Assembly (NCBI GenBank): GCA_008017155.1
Contig: SSGX01000002.1
Span: 62,001 to 126,000 of the forward strand
Origin: Neisseriales bacterium
GTDB taxonomy: Bacteria; Pseudomonadota; Gammaproteobacteria; Burkholderiales; UBA11063
DNA: 64,000 nucleotides
Reading direction: 5' to 3'
How positions within the stretch are numbered: the first letter of the stretch is position 1; every line of letters starts with the position of its first letter. A model generated the notes under the pieces. The model had not been told where the DNA came from. It did no database searches and worked only from the letters and a program-made list of their open reading frames with translations. A program made the position numbers and the translations under genes. Below are positions 1 to 9,245 of this stretch, one piece after another.

Positions 1-17
1 CCTATAACGCAGGCATT

Positions 18-43
18 AAAAAACCACGAGAAAAATCTCGTGG
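18..43 (-). terminator. Intrinsic terminator of the lipase-like gene
   Basis: A 7-bp perfect stem (CCACGAG/CTCGTGG at 24-30 and 37-43) lies just past the stop codon at 62. Read on the minus strand it is followed by a run of T (the A run at 18-23), the classic Rho-independent form. Confidence 0.8.
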
Positions 44-61
44 CATAACAATAAGATTATC

Positions 62-2059
62 TTAAAAATTAGGACATACTCCTGAATTACTACCATTTTG
101 CAATGAATTTTCAAAAGTACAAAGAGCAATAATATTACCCACAACAAACATATTTGGATGATCAAAAGGAGTACCTAAAGTAGGAACTAGATTATTCGAT
201 ATCCAGAATTTTGAATTGGCTAATGGATTAGGCTTAGTAGGATCAGCTATTCCCATTGGCGATAACTGAGTATAGTTATTTGTCATTTGGAAATTAGGAA
301 TAACCGTTGATTCAATCAAGCCCCCACTAGCAACTACTGAACATGGAGCCGCAGAAGGAACTAAACCATTACCCCCAGCAAAACTTACGCCATACTTCAT
401 ACACGAATACGCTTCATGAGTATTTAATACAGTCACTGCTGAATCAAAAACCATATGAATAAAGTTAATTGGCGAATTACTAGTCCAATTATAGGTTGAT
501 CCGTTCGTTAAGATTAACTCAAATTGATCATTTGAAGATACTGCAGCGTTGATAAATGCAGTTCCAGCATTATTGGTACCATAATGGTTAGGAGACTCAC
601 TTATTGGAAGCGTTCCCCCATTCGGTAAATAGAAAGTCAAATTAAGTGGCGTTTTAGGATCATAGTTATTAATATTGAAAGTATTGTTTACTATTGCACT
701 AGAAATCTGCCCACCTGTATAAGTTGTACCTAATATTCCTGAATATAACTCGTATAGTGTCGCAATTTCTGTTGGTGACATAGGAATATCAGACCAAAAT
801 TGCGTATTCATTGCAAAGTTATATGCATTAGTTAAGTTATGAAAACTATAGTACATAGCAGCAGCCAATACATAGCTAGTCAAAGCTGGCTTATAGGTTG
901 CAGCTGCGGCTGCAGTTACAACATTCCAACTATTCATTTGAATTACAGATTCTGTTCGTAATGGACTATTAGCTGAAGTCATGACATTAGCGTTACCACA
1001 GTCATAAGTAGGATTACTTGAACAATTAAAAACCCCATCATTATTATCATTGAAGGCAAAATTCATCTGATCAGCAAGAGAGTAAGCACCTTCCTGAGGA
1101 GAAGTAATTTTTAGCTGCAATCCATTCTTATTTAAAAACCCACTCTGACTACCTTGTGCCATTTGAGAAGCTTTAAGTGCATACCCGCCCCCCTCTGAAT
1201 AGCCTGTGATAAATAGAGGTAGTTGTTGGCTAGCACTAATCCCGTAATCACTAGCAAGTATCTGTCTTAGCGCTGGGAACATATTAAACGCAGCGTAAAC
1301 ATTGTTATCTGGATAAGCAACGTACGGATGAACATTATCATAGTCTATCCCCTGCCCAACGTAATCCGGAGCTATAACCACAAAACCACGGGCTGCATAA
1401 ATAGCTGACAATGAAGCATAAAAACCATCGCCGGTATTATCAAGTGCGGTTACGTTACAATAATCAGGAATATTCAATGAGACATTACCCGCCCCTGCAA
1501 AGAAAGGACCAAGACATGAAGGGACTTGATTTTTACCAAAAGTGGTTGGGTGAAAGTAAACAACGACTCCACGAATTGGCGCACCATTTTTCATATTTGG
1601 AACAATTATTAACCCTGACGCAGTTCGGACAACCTGAGCTGGATCAGTTTGATAATTTTGTCCTTGAGTTTTATATTGAATAGCATATGCTGAAACTGAC
1701 TCAATCATATTTGTGTTATCAATATTTTTCTCAATAAGATTGGATGCCACATCATAGTTATATAGAGTTTTAGTATTCGCCTGATTGGCAGCTTCGTAAT
1801 CCAATACAGACAAATCACTTTCAAAATAATAACCTAATTGCGGCTGTGTAGTAGCATAACCAACCGCTAGTGGACTTGCATAAGATATACTACCAATATT
1901 AGGTACAGATATACTACCTAATTGTTGTTTAGAGATTGATATCACATCACCATAATTAGTAGTATTATTTGGTCCAGAGTAACCACCACCATTACAAGCC
2001 ACTGTTAAAGAGCTTATTATGATTGAAGACAGTATCGATAATTTTTCCTTAATTTTCAT
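62..2059 (-). CDS. Secreted lipase/esterase-like lipoprotein (alpha/beta hydrolase)
   Basis: Probable lipid-anchored alpha/beta-hydrolase facing the periplasm or cell surface. The N-terminus is a lipoprotein signal (MKIKEKLSILSS..., lipobox LTVAC) followed by a Gly/Ser/Asn-rich linker. The middle carries the hydrolase core: a VVVYFHPTT strand, FVVIAPDYVGQG, and the nucleophile elbow GYSEGG near residue 290. This order resembles secretory-lipase-type enzymes, although at about 665 residues it is long and has large insertions. The frame extends four codons upstream to a TTG, but I chose the ATG at 2059 because it has GGGTAG just upstream and gives a clean signal peptide. It follows metG on the same strand with a hairpin-rich 100-bp gap. 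Substrate unknown; the fold call is firm, lipase activity is inference. Confidence 0.75.
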   Translation of the reverse strand: MKIKEKLSILSSIIISSLTVACNGGGYSGPNNTTNYGDVISISKQQLGSISVPNIGSISYASPLAVGYATTQPQLGYYFESDLSVLDYEAANQANTKTLYNYDVASNLIEKNIDNTNMIESVSAYAIQYKTQGQNYQTDPAQVVRTASGLIIVPNMKNGAPIRGVVVYFHPTTFGKNQVPSCLGPFFAGAGNVSLNIPDYCNVTALDNTGDGFYASLSAIYAARGFVVIAPDYVGQGIDYDNVHPYVAYPDNNVYAAFNMFPALRQILASDYGISASQQLPLFITGYSEGGGYALKASQMAQGSQSGFLNKNGLQLKITSPQEGAYSLADQMNFAFNDNNDGVFNCSSNPTYDCGNANVMTSANSPLRTESVIQMNSWNVVTAAAAATYKPALTSYVLAAAMYYSFHNLTNAYNFAMNTQFWSDIPMSPTEIATLYELYSGILGTTYTGGQISSAIVNNTFNINNYDPKTPLNLTFYLPNGGTLPISESPNHYGTNNAGTAFINAAVSSNDQFELILTNGSTYNWTSNSPINFIHMVFDSAVTVLNTHEAYSCMKYGVSFAGGNGLVPSAAPCSVVASGGLIESTVIPNFQMTNNYTQLSPMGIADPTKPNPLANSKFWISNNLVPTLGTPFDHPNMFVVGNIIALCTFENSLQNGSNSGVCPNF

Positions 2060-2063
2060 AAAA

Positions 2064-2136
2064 CTACCCAAAAAAATTTGCTTAGAGCAAATATAAAATA
2101 ATTTATATTATAAACTTAACCAGTTATTTTGGGTAG
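2064..2136 (-). promoter_or_regulatory. Terminator/RBS-sequestering leader between metG and the lipase gene
   Basis: On the minus strand a stem of ATTTGCT/AGCAAAT (2086-2092 with 2076-2082) runs straight into seven T residues and then into GGGTAG, the presumed ribosome-binding site of the lipase gene. Upstream at 2127-2136 lies CTACCCAAAA, perfectly complementary to the TTTTGGGTAG that contains this site (2064-2073). The two structures suggest either the metG terminator or an attenuator combined with anti-Shine-Dalgarno pairing. Confidence 0.45.
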
Positions 2137-2161
2137 CTTTTTAATCTAAAATTGATCTTTT

Positions 2162-4177
2162 CTAGCGAACTCTCATCCCCGGCTTAGCTCCGTCATGCGG
2201 TTCTAATATGTATAAACCACCATTTTTATCTTCAAAACTAGCCGCTAAAACCATACCTTCGCTCATCCCAAATTTCATCTTACGTGGCGCTAAATTCGCA
2301 ACCATAACAGTATGTTTACCAACCAAATCAGCAGGATCATAGGCTGATTTTATTCCGGCAAATACATTTCTAGTTTCATTACCGATATCAAGTGTCAATT
2401 GAACTAATTTGTCGGCACCTTCAACGTGACTTGCTGCAACAATTTTGGCAATGCGTAAATCAATTTTTGAAAAATCATCAATTGTTATTGTTTCTGCCAC
2501 TGGTTCATAGTTTATATTATCAGCCTTAGCTACTGGATTAGATTCGTTTACTGTAACAAGTTTTTCTATCATGGTTGGCTCAACTCTATTAATTAAATGA
2601 TTATATGTATTTATATCAACTCCAAGAATGTATTCTTCAAGGCTAGCCCAGATTAATGGAGAAATATTCAGAAATTTCTCTACATTACCTATAAGTTCAG
2701 GCAATATAGGTTTAAGATACACAGATATAATCCTAAATGCATTAATCAAAAGCGTACATACCTGCTGTAACTCTTGATCTTTCCCGGCTTCTTTAGCTAA
2801 AATCCAAGGTTTTGCCTGATCAACATATTGATTTACATCATCAACTACTTTCATGATCAGGCGTACTGCTTTGGCAAACTCACGCGCCTGAAATAACTCT
2901 GCCACTTCATTTCTAATTGATAATACATGAATTAACAGCGACTCATCATCAATTTTATCCGCAAGCTTGTTGGCAAAACGTTTGGTTATAAAACCAGCAG
3001 AACGGGCAGCGATATTAATATACTTTCCAACTAACTCCGAATTTATCTTAGCAACAAAATCATCCAGCGATAAATCAAAATCTTCGATTCGATTATTTAA
3101 TTTGCTTGCAATATAGTAGCGGAAAAATTCTGGATTGAGTCCACTCTCAAGATAAGTTTTGGCAGTAATAAATGTCCCGCGGGATTTAGACATCTTTTCA
3201 CCATTTACCGTCAGAAAGCCATGAACAAAAAGCCCACTTGGCGTCCGATAACCAGCATCATAAAGAACAGCTGGCCAGAATAATGCGTGGAAATAAAGAA
3301 TATCCTTACCAATAAAATGGTATATTTCAGTATCTGGACTATTCCACAATTGATTAAAATCAAGCCCTTGTTGTTCGCAAAAATGCATAAAACTACTTAA
3401 ATAACCAACTGGTGCATCAAGCCAAACATAGAAGTATTTTCCAGGAGCATCTGGAATTTCAAAACCAAAGTAAGGTTTATCACGGGATATATCCCAATCT
3501 TGTAAGCCGCCTTCAAGCCATTCCTGCATTTTATTTTTAGCTTCAATCTGTAAGCGTCCATCAGTATTTAGCCAAGTAGCCAAAAACTCTCCAGCTTCAC
3601 TCAGGCGGTAAAAATAATGCTCTGACTCTCGTAGTATAGGCTTTGATCCCGAGATGGCTGAATATGGATCAATCAATTCGGTTGGTGAATAGGTAGCACC
3701 ACATTTTTCACAGCTATCACCATATTGATCTATCGCCTTACATTTTGGACAGGTTCCCTTAACAAACCTATCCGGTAAAAACATCTCTTTTTCTTCATCA
3801 AAAAGCTGGCTAATAGTCCTAGTCGCAATTTTGTTATTTGCTTTTAGCTTATTGTAAATATCATAAGCGCACTGTTTGTTTTCTATTGAGTTGGTAGTAT
3901 AAAAATGATCATGACCTATCCCGAATGCGGCGAGATCTGCAGTATGTTCTTTATGAAAACGCGCAATTAATTCTTCAGGAGTAATCCCCTGCTCCTCTGC
4001 TTTTAGCATAATTGGCGTGCCATGTGTATCTGTTGCACAAATGAAATAGCATTTCTCACCTTTCATTTTTTGAAAGCGAACCCAAATATCAGCTTGAATA
4101 TGTTCAAGAACATGCCCAAGATGCAAGCTTGCATTGGCATACGGTAAAGCACAGGTTACAATAGTATTTTTAGTCAA
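2162..4177 (-). CDS. metG: Methionyl-tRNA synthetase
   Basis: Charges tRNA-Met with methionine in the cytoplasm. Class I signatures are present: HLGH at residues 19-22 and KMSKS near residue 330. The connective-peptide zinc knuckle (CPKCK...CEKCG) sits near residues 140-160. The last ~110 residues form the EMAP-II/Arc1p-like tRNA-binding dimerisation domain (IDLRIAKIV..., [10 protein letters not shown]). At 671 residues it matches the E. coli-type dimeric enzyme (677). The start is TTG at 4177: GAGGTG lies about 7 bases upstream and the family's N-terminal TCALPYANA follows directly. It diverges from mrp, a neighbour arrangement also found in E. coli. Confidence 0.97.
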   Translation of the reverse strand: MTKNTIVTCALPYANASLHLGHVLEHIQADIWVRFQKMKGEKCYFICATDTHGTPIMLKAEEQGITPEELIARFHKEHTADLAAFGIGHDHFYTTNSIENKQCAYDIYNKLKANNKIATRTISQLFDEEKEMFLPDRFVKGTCPKCKAIDQYGDSCEKCGATYSPTELIDPYSAISGSKPILRESEHYFYRLSEAGEFLATWLNTDGRLQIEAKNKMQEWLEGGLQDWDISRDKPYFGFEIPDAPGKYFYVWLDAPVGYLSSFMHFCEQQGLDFNQLWNSPDTEIYHFIGKDILYFHALFWPAVLYDAGYRTPSGLFVHGFLTVNGEKMSKSRGTFITAKTYLESGLNPEFFRYYIASKLNNRIEDFDLSLDDFVAKINSELVGKYINIAARSAGFITKRFANKLADKIDDESLLIHVLSIRNEVAELFQAREFAKAVRLIMKVVDDVNQYVDQAKPWILAKEAGKDQELQQVCTLLINAFRIISVYLKPILPELIGNVEKFLNISPLIWASLEEYILGVDINTYNHLINRVEPTMIEKLVTVNESNPVAKADNINYEPVAETITIDDFSKIDLRIAKIVAASHVEGADKLVQLTLDIGNETRNVFAGIKSAYDPADLVGKHTVMVANLAPRKMKFGMSEGMVLAASFEDKNGGLYILEPHDGAKPGMRVR

Positions 4178-4277
4178 AGCACACCTCAGTATAATTTATA
4201 ATTGTCTTAGTAAAACAGTAAACTTTTTATGTTAAAATAATGCTTCCACAAATACTTGATTGAAATCTTAAATAGCA

Positions 4278-5144
4278 ATGGAAACAATGACTAACAAACC
4301 TAATATTATAGCACACCGTATTAAAACCGGACTAAGTCGCATTAAGAACATAAAAAACATTATAGCCGTAACCTCTGGTAAGGGGGGAGTTGGTAAATCC
4401 ACTACTGCAGTTAATCTGGCAATCAGCCTTGCCAAACTTGGAGCATCAACAGGGCTTCTGGATGCCGATATTTATGGACCATCACAACCTATCCTCGTTG
4501 GTGCAACTGATTTTAAACCCGAGGTTAGCAACAATAATTTTGTGCCACTTGATAAATTTGGCATAAAAATAATGTCATTTGGATTTTTGATTGACCCAAC
4601 ACAAGCAGCTATCTGGAGAGGGGCAATTGTCAATAAGGCAATTGAGCAAATGCTAAATGATAGTGAATGGGGTGAACTTGATTTTCTGATAGTTGATATG
4701 CCACCCGGAACTGGGGACATTCACCTAACTATGGCACAAAAAATGCCCATCACTGCAACAATAGTAGTTACAACTCCACAAGATATAGCACTACTTGACG
4801 TTGGCAAAAGTATTGCCATGTTTAACAAATTAGGTCTTCCATGTCTGGGAGTAGTTGAAAACATGAGCACACATATCTGTGAAAGCTGTGGACATCAAAG
4901 TGATATTTTTGGTGCAAAAGGGAGCCAGAAACTAAAAGAAATCTACGCCCTTGAATTATTAGCAAAGCTCCCATTAAACATTAATATTTGCGAAGAAAGT
5001 GATAAAGGAAGCCCGATAGCAACGGCTAATAATTCAATTGCAGATATCTATCTTAACCTAGCGCAAAAAACAATAGAAGAACTTAGCAAGCTACCCAAAG
5101 ACTTCTCTAGTAAGCTTGGTAATATTTCAGTATTAAAGAATTAG
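4278..5144 (+). CDS. mrp: Mrp/ApbC-type iron-sulfur cluster carrier ATPase
   Basis: P-loop ATPase of the Mrp/NBP35 family, which binds and transfers Fe-S clusters to apoproteins in the cytosol. The deviant Walker A (VTSGKGGVGKST) is near residues 32-43, the second conserved block DMPPGTGD near 141-148, and the cluster-binding CxxC (CESCGH) near 206. At 288 residues it is shorter than E. coli Mrp (about 369) because the N-terminal MIP18/DUF59 domain is absent: only about 30 residues precede the P-loop. Divergent from metG with a 100-bp shared promoter region. Confidence 0.93.
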   Translation: METMTNKPNIIAHRIKTGLSRIKNIKNIIAVTSGKGGVGKSTTAVNLAISLAKLGASTGLLDADIYGPSQPILVGATDFKPEVSNNNFVPLDKFGIKIMSFGFLIDPTQAAIWRGAIVNKAIEQMLNDSEWGELDFLIVDMPPGTGDIHLTMAQKMPITATIVVTTPQDIALLDVGKSIAMFNKLGLPCLGVVENMSTHICESCGHQSDIFGAKGSQKLKEIYALELLAKLPLNINICEESDKGSPIATANNSIADIYLNLAQKTIEELSKLPKDFSSKLGNISVLKN

Positions 5145-5163
5145 CAATTAATTATTAACAAGA

Positions 5164-5198
5164 TGTAGGACTCACCAGTAATTAGTAAGAGTCCTACA
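5164..5198. terminator. Hairpin between convergent mrp and galE
   Basis: A perfect 10-bp stem (TGTAGGACTC at 5164-5173 with GAGTCCTACA at 5189-5198) and a 15-nt loop lie between the two convergent stop codons. No strong T run follows on either strand, so its function as terminator is inferred from position. Confidence 0.6.
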
Positions 5199-5210
5199 AC
5201 TAATAAAAAA

Positions 5211-6221
5211 CTAATATCCATTTGGATTTTTCTGTTGCCAATTCCAAGTATCGCGACACATTTGCTCCAAATCATAAGAAGTTTGCCAACCTAATAGCTC
5301 CAAAGCTTTTGTCGGATTAGCAAAACACTTAGCAACATCACCAGAACGGCGCGGCTTGATCTGATAATTGATTTCTCTACCACTGGCTGCGGCAAAAGCT
5401 TTGATTACATCTAAGACAGAATAACCTGTTCCAGTGCCAAGATTAACGATCAATTCACCACCATTTGCTTCAAGATATTCAAGTGCTTTAAGATGCCCAA
5501 GTGCTAGATCAACCACATGAATATAATCACGAACACCTGTACCATCATGTGTTGGATAGTCATTACCAAATACGCTTAAACACTCAAGTTTGCCAACAGC
5601 AACCTGACTAATATATGGCATAAGATTATTCGGAATACCATTTGGATCTTCACCGATTAAACCAGAGGAATGTGCTCCAACCGGATTAAAATAGCGGAGT
5701 ATTCCAATCGACCATTCACGATCGGCAGCATAAATATCACGTAAAATTTGCTCCATCATTAGTTTAGTCTGCCCATATGGATTAGTCGCAAATAACGGAA
5801 AATCTTCCGTTATTGGTACACTCAATGGATCACCATATACCGTAGCGGAGGAACTAAATACAATCTTCTTAACTTTATATTTAGCCATAAGCTCAAAAAG
5901 TATCAGACTTCCACTAACGTTATTCATATAATAACGTTGAGGTTCCCTAACTGATTCGCCAACAGCTTTTAATGCTGCGAAATGAATCACTGCCGAAAAG
6001 TCATGTTTTTGAAAAACTTGTTCCAAGGATACTTTATCAAGAATATCACAATTATAAAAAATTGGACTTTTCTGGCATATTGACTGAATTCTATCTAGAA
6101 CTTTAATATTTGAATTAATTAAGTTATCAACAATTACCACTTCATAACCAGAATTAAGTAATTCGACTACGGTATGAGAACCAATATAGCCTGCACCACC
6201 AGTTACCAGAATCGTTTTCAT
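5211..6221 (-). CDS. galE: UDP-glucose 4-epimerase
   Basis: Interconverts UDP-glucose and UDP-galactose for the Leloir pathway and cell-surface polysaccharide. It is an extended short-chain dehydrogenase: NAD-binding [10 protein letters not shown] at residues 7-16, the SSSATVYG strand with the catalytic Ser/Thr near 122-129, the YGQTK (YxxxK) pair near 149-153, and [21 protein letters not shown] of the substrate domain. The 336-residue length is standard (E. coli 338). The ATG at 6221 has only a weak ribosome-binding site. It lies downstream of the dsbC-like gene on the same strand with a 24-bp gap and may be cotranscribed. Confidence 0.96.
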   Translation of the reverse strand: MKTILVTGGAGYIGSHTVVELLNSGYEVVIVDNLINSNIKVLDRIQSICQKSPIFYNCDILDKVSLEQVFQKHDFSAVIHFAALKAVGESVREPQRYYMNNVSGSLILFELMAKYKVKKIVFSSSATVYGDPLSVPITEDFPLFATNPYGQTKLMMEQILRDIYAADREWSIGILRYFNPVGAHSSGLIGEDPNGIPNNLMPYISQVAVGKLECLSVFGNDYPTHDGTGVRDYIHVVDLALGHLKALEYLEANGGELIVNLGTGTGYSVLDVIKAFAAASGREINYQIKPRRSGDVAKCFANPTKALELLGWQTSYDLEQMCRDTWNWQQKNPNGY

Positions 6222-6245
6222 GTGTATAATATCGCCTTTAAAATA

Positions 6246-7007
6246 TTATTTCTTAGTAACAGCAGACTCAAGACTATTATCATCAATCAGCTTAGTTAGG
6301 TAGTCAGCTGGGATTAAACCAGAAACAATCTTACCATTTGGTAAAACTATTGTTGGGGTTCCAGTTACCTGCACCAGATTATTTGCGGCATCCTGCATTT
6401 TAGTTAACCGCCCAGCATTTTCACAGCTATTATATTTGGTAATTGTAGAACCTTTTACCATCATAGCAAACATGGCACTTTCAGGATTCTCAGAACATAA
6501 AATTCGCTTTGAATCATTTACCGCATCAGGGTGGATTGGAAGTGGATATAAAAAATAATAAATCGTTACATTTTTTAGTTTTGGGATAGTTTCACCTTCG
6601 AGGCGCTTACAAAATGGACAGTCCGGATCAGTAAAAACTGCTATTTTATTCTGACCATTGCCGATTGTCTTTCTCATAGCCACATTAAGTGGTAGCTTAT
6701 TAAAATCTATGCGATTTAAAGCTTCGGTTCTGGCTTCAGTATAGTTTGTTTTAGTTGTCAAATCTAATAAATTACCCACAAAAGCATAATTACCAGTAGA
6801 ATCAACATAAAATACTTTACGCCCCGAATCCACTTCGTAAACACCAGGTACTTGTGTTGGAATTATCCGATCGATTGTCAAACTTGGTAAGTTACTTTGC
6901 AAATTTTTAGCTATTGTAGGAGGAATTGTTACATCAGCTGCAAATGATTTTGCAACTAACGTAACCATCAAACCACATAATAGTACATTAGAAAGAAATG
7001 AACGCAT
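6246..7007 (-). CDS. DsbC-like periplasmic thiol:disulfide isomerase (paralogue 1)
   Basis: Likely shuffles wrong disulfides in periplasmic proteins. From the ATG at 7007 it has a type I signal peptide (MRSFLSN...AKSFA, cleaved before ADVTI). A longer frame reaches 7037 but would push the hydrophobic stretch inward. The N-terminal DsbC dimerisation domain follows (VDSGRKVFYVDSTG), then the thioredoxin fold with active site DPDCPFCK (about residue 125 of the 253-residue protein) and the cis-Pro loop TGTPTIV. It is paralogous throughout to the neighbour at 7228-8013, which is a lipoprotein. No dsbD-like reductant is encoded in the window. Confidence 0.88.
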   Translation of the reverse strand: MRSFLSNVLLCGLMVTLVAKSFAADVTIPPTIAKNLQSNLPSLTIDRIIPTQVPGVYEVDSGRKVFYVDSTGNYAFVGNLLDLTTKTNYTEARTEALNRIDFNKLPLNVAMRKTIGNGQNKIAVFTDPDCPFCKRLEGETIPKLKNVTIYYFLYPLPIHPDAVNDSKRILCSENPESAMFAMMVKGSTITKYNSCENAGRLTKMQDAANNLVQVTGTPTIVLPNGKIVSGLIPADYLTKLIDDNSLESAVTKK

Positions 7008-7064
7008 TTGATATATCCCAGAAATGTAATCACTCATATATAGCCCAAGTAACTGCCCAAATAT

Positions 7065-7167
7065 CTAGCAAGAGCAAGGCGGAAGGCGGACACGCGTGTC
7101 CCGTGGTTCAAATAAGAGGTAAACGAAGAGCCTTGCAACACAGCTATTACTAAATAGTACTAGCAAG
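7065..7167. repeat. MITE-like or REP-like intergenic element between dsbC paralogues
   Basis: An 87-bp, comparatively GC-rich segment is bracketed by 8-bp direct repeats CTAGCAAG (7065-7072 and 7160-7167) that look like a target duplication. It holds a perfect 14-bp palindrome GGACACGCGTGTCC (7088-7101) and GCAAGGC/GCCTTGC inverted ends. No reading frame fits. It may be a small non-autonomous mobile element or a REP-type palindrome. Confidence 0.45.
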
Positions 7168-7227
7168 TTATCCAGAAATTAAAACAGGCTTGCATAATAC
7201 AAGCCCGTCAATCAATAATTACAAAAA

Positions 7228-8013
7228 TTATTTAGCAGCAGAAGCACTAGGTGCAGATGCAGCAGCTGGTGCCTTACCAGAAATTTCATCTAATTTAGCA
7301 TTTAACTGATCAGCAGGAACCATTCCTGGCAATATTTGACCGTTTGATAGTACAATTGTCGGTGTACCATCAACTTGTACTGTGTCAGTACCAATTTTCA
7401 TAACTTTGTCTAAATCTGAAGTATCGCAGCTAGTATTTGTTGGTAATGCTGTATCTTTTTGCATCCAAGCAGCCCAAGTCGCAGAGCGATCTTTACTACA
7501 CCAAATTTGTTTTGCATGAGTTGCTGCATTCGGATGAATTGGCAATGGGAATAAGAAACTATAAATTGTTACGTTCTGCAGTTGTGGAACAACTTGTTTC
7601 TCAAACATTTTGCAATAAGGACAATCTGGATCTGTAAACACTGCAATCTTACGACTACCATCACCATTCACTTGCTTAATTGCTAAATCCAGAGGTAGTT
7701 TACTAAAATCAACTTTAGCTAAATCTTGCATTCTTTGCTCAGTAACACTCTGTTTAGTCGCTAAATCAACAATATTACCAAACACAGCAAATTTTCCATC
7801 TGTTGATACGTAAAAAATCTTACGCCCAACAACAACCTCATATAAACCATTAATTTTTGTTGGATTTACCTGATCTACTTGAGTCAAACCAGGAACCTGC
7901 TTAACTAAATCAGCCTTGATTTTATCAGGCGACACAGAAGCACTTCCACCACCATTATTATTACATGCTGCCAAACCAGCAACTAACATCAAACCAACCA
8001 ATATTTTCTTCAT
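7228..8013 (-). CDS. DsbC-like thiol:disulfide isomerase, lipoprotein form (paralogue 2)
   Basis: Second disulfide isomerase, apparently membrane-tethered. The N-terminus is a lipoprotein signal with lipobox LAAC (residues 14-17) and a short Asn/Gly linker. A DsbC N-terminal domain (VVGRKIFYVSTDGKFAVFGN) and a thioredoxin domain with DPDCPYCK and TPTIVLSNG follow, then an Ala/Ser/Pro-rich tail (APAAASAPSASAAK). It shares its whole architecture with the gene at 6246-7007 and is probably a tandem duplicate that acquired, or kept, a lipid anchor. Asp or Glu is absent at lipobox +2 (Asn follows Cys), so outer-membrane sorting is expected by the E. coli rule. Confidence 0.88.
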   Translation of the reverse strand: MKKILVGLMLVAGLAACNNNGGGSASVSPDKIKADLVKQVPGLTQVDQVNPTKINGLYEVVVGRKIFYVSTDGKFAVFGNIVDLATKQSVTEQRMQDLAKVDFSKLPLDLAIKQVNGDGSRKIAVFTDPDCPYCKMFEKQVVPQLQNVTIYSFLFPLPIHPNAATHAKQIWCSKDRSATWAAWMQKDTALPTNTSCDTSDLDKVMKIGTDTVQVDGTPTIVLSNGQILPGMVPADQLNAKLDEISGKAPAAASAPSASAAK

Positions 8014-8084
8014 TTAATTCTTTCTGTCATAAAATAATATTTTAATTCAAGTGTTGTATTATAGCAGCAGCTGCATAAAAAAAT

Positions 8085-9245
8085 CTAATAATTTATTGCG
8101 TTATTAATTAATATTTTTTTCAATGGTTTGATAGAGTTAACCAGATTCAACCCAAAATTTCTAGCATAGTTAGCCACTAACGAACGATTATTGAATAAGC
8201 GCTGTAGCGAATGGCAAGTTAACTGCATTTTTCTTACCTCAAATAGACGGTCATAATTATATCGTGCCAAATCAGCTTGCGATAATTGGGAAATACCTAC
8301 CTGCGCCATTAAAGCCGAGAGTTCCCAAGCATCGCCAAAGCCAAGATTAACACCCTGCCCAGCAAGTGGGTGGATAGTATGAAAAGCATCACCAATCAAA
8401 ATTACTCTATCTTTATAGCACTTCTCGATTAAATTAAGTTTTAGTGGAAACGCTTGAGGCTCAGTGATTAATTTCAACTTACCAAGTTTATTTTGTGAAG
8501 CTGCTTCTACTACACTTACAAAACCATCACAAGATAAATCTAGAAGAGATTTAGGATTGGATGTTGACCAGACAATTGAAATCTTATTTTCTGCTAAGGG
8601 TAAGAAAGCTAGGATACTATCCCCCAAAAACCATTGATAAGCGGTATTAGCATGATTTTTTTCACAACTAAAATTAGCAACTACACCTGATTGCTCATAA
8701 TCAATCTGCTGACTATTGAAGCCAACTACTTTTCTGACAAATGAGTTACCTCCATCTGCAGCGACTAGCAAGCTTCCAGTATAAATACTCTTATCCGCCA
8801 TCACCACATGAACTTGCGAGATCTGATTATCTATCGTAGCAATTTGCCCATAACACATTTCCAAATTAGGATATTCTTCTAGCTTGTCTAATATAGCTTT
8901 CTGTAAATTAGTATATTCAACCAGTCTTGCAAGATACACATCATAAGTACCACCTGAGTCAAAATCGATTGAGCCATTGGTATCACCAAAAACCTTCATT
9001 TTTTCTATTTTACCAACTCGTGACAAATCAGGAAAAACGCCAATCTTTGTGAATTGCTCAAAATTTTTGGGCGATACTGCGTAAATTTTACTGTCTAATG
9101 GAGGATTCTCAATAAATTCAGGCTTTTTAGCCTCAATGATGAGAACTCTGGTATTTGGACTATGAATTAAAACATCAGCAGCAAAAGCACTTCCAACGAG
9201 CCCTCCACCAACAATAACAATATCAAATTCTTTATTTACTGCCAT
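8085..9245 (-). CDS. FAD-dependent ubiquinone-biosynthesis hydroxylase (UbiF/UbiI/VisC type)
   Basis: Aromatic-ring hydroxylase of the UbiH/COQ6 family, acting on polyprenyl-phenol intermediates at the inner membrane. The N-terminal Rossmann dinucleotide motif (IVIVGGGLVGSAFA) is at residues 9-22 and the C-terminal FAD motif (VILIGDAFHTIHPLAGQGVNLGFGDA) near residues 280-305. The latter reads closer to UbiF/UbiI than to UbiH. The start overlaps the end of the upstream ubiH-like gene by 14 bp, so the two are translationally coupled. Which ring position it hydroxylates cannot be told from sequence alone. Confidence 0.88.
   Translation of the reverse strand: MAVNKEFDIVIVGGGLVGSAFAADVLIHSPNTRVLIIEAKKPEFIENPPLDSKIYAVSPKNFEQFTKIGVFPDLSRVGKIEKMKVFGDTNGSIDFDSGGTYDVYLARLVEYTNLQKAILDKLEEYPNLEMCYGQIATIDNQISQVHVVMADKSIYTGSLLVAADGGNSFVRKVVGFNSQQIDYEQSGVVANFSCEKNHANTAYQWFLGDSILAFLPLAENKISIVWSTSNPKSLLDLSCDGFVSVVEAASQNKLGKLKLITEPQAFPLKLNLIEKCYKDRVILIGDAFHTIHPLAGQGVNLGFGDAWELSALMAQVGISQLSQADLARYNYDRLFEVRKMQLTCHSLQRLFNNRSLVANYARNFGLNLVNSIKPLKKILINNAINY

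Noticed and set aside
1411-1683. 90-residue plus-strand reading frame inside the lipase gene
   Set aside because: It lies wholly inside a well-supported gene on the other strand, has no ribosome-binding site and no recognisable family.
7101-7140. GGTTCAAAT resembling a tRNA T-loop
   Set aside because: No acceptor, D or anticodon stems can be formed around it; it lies inside the palindromic repeat element.
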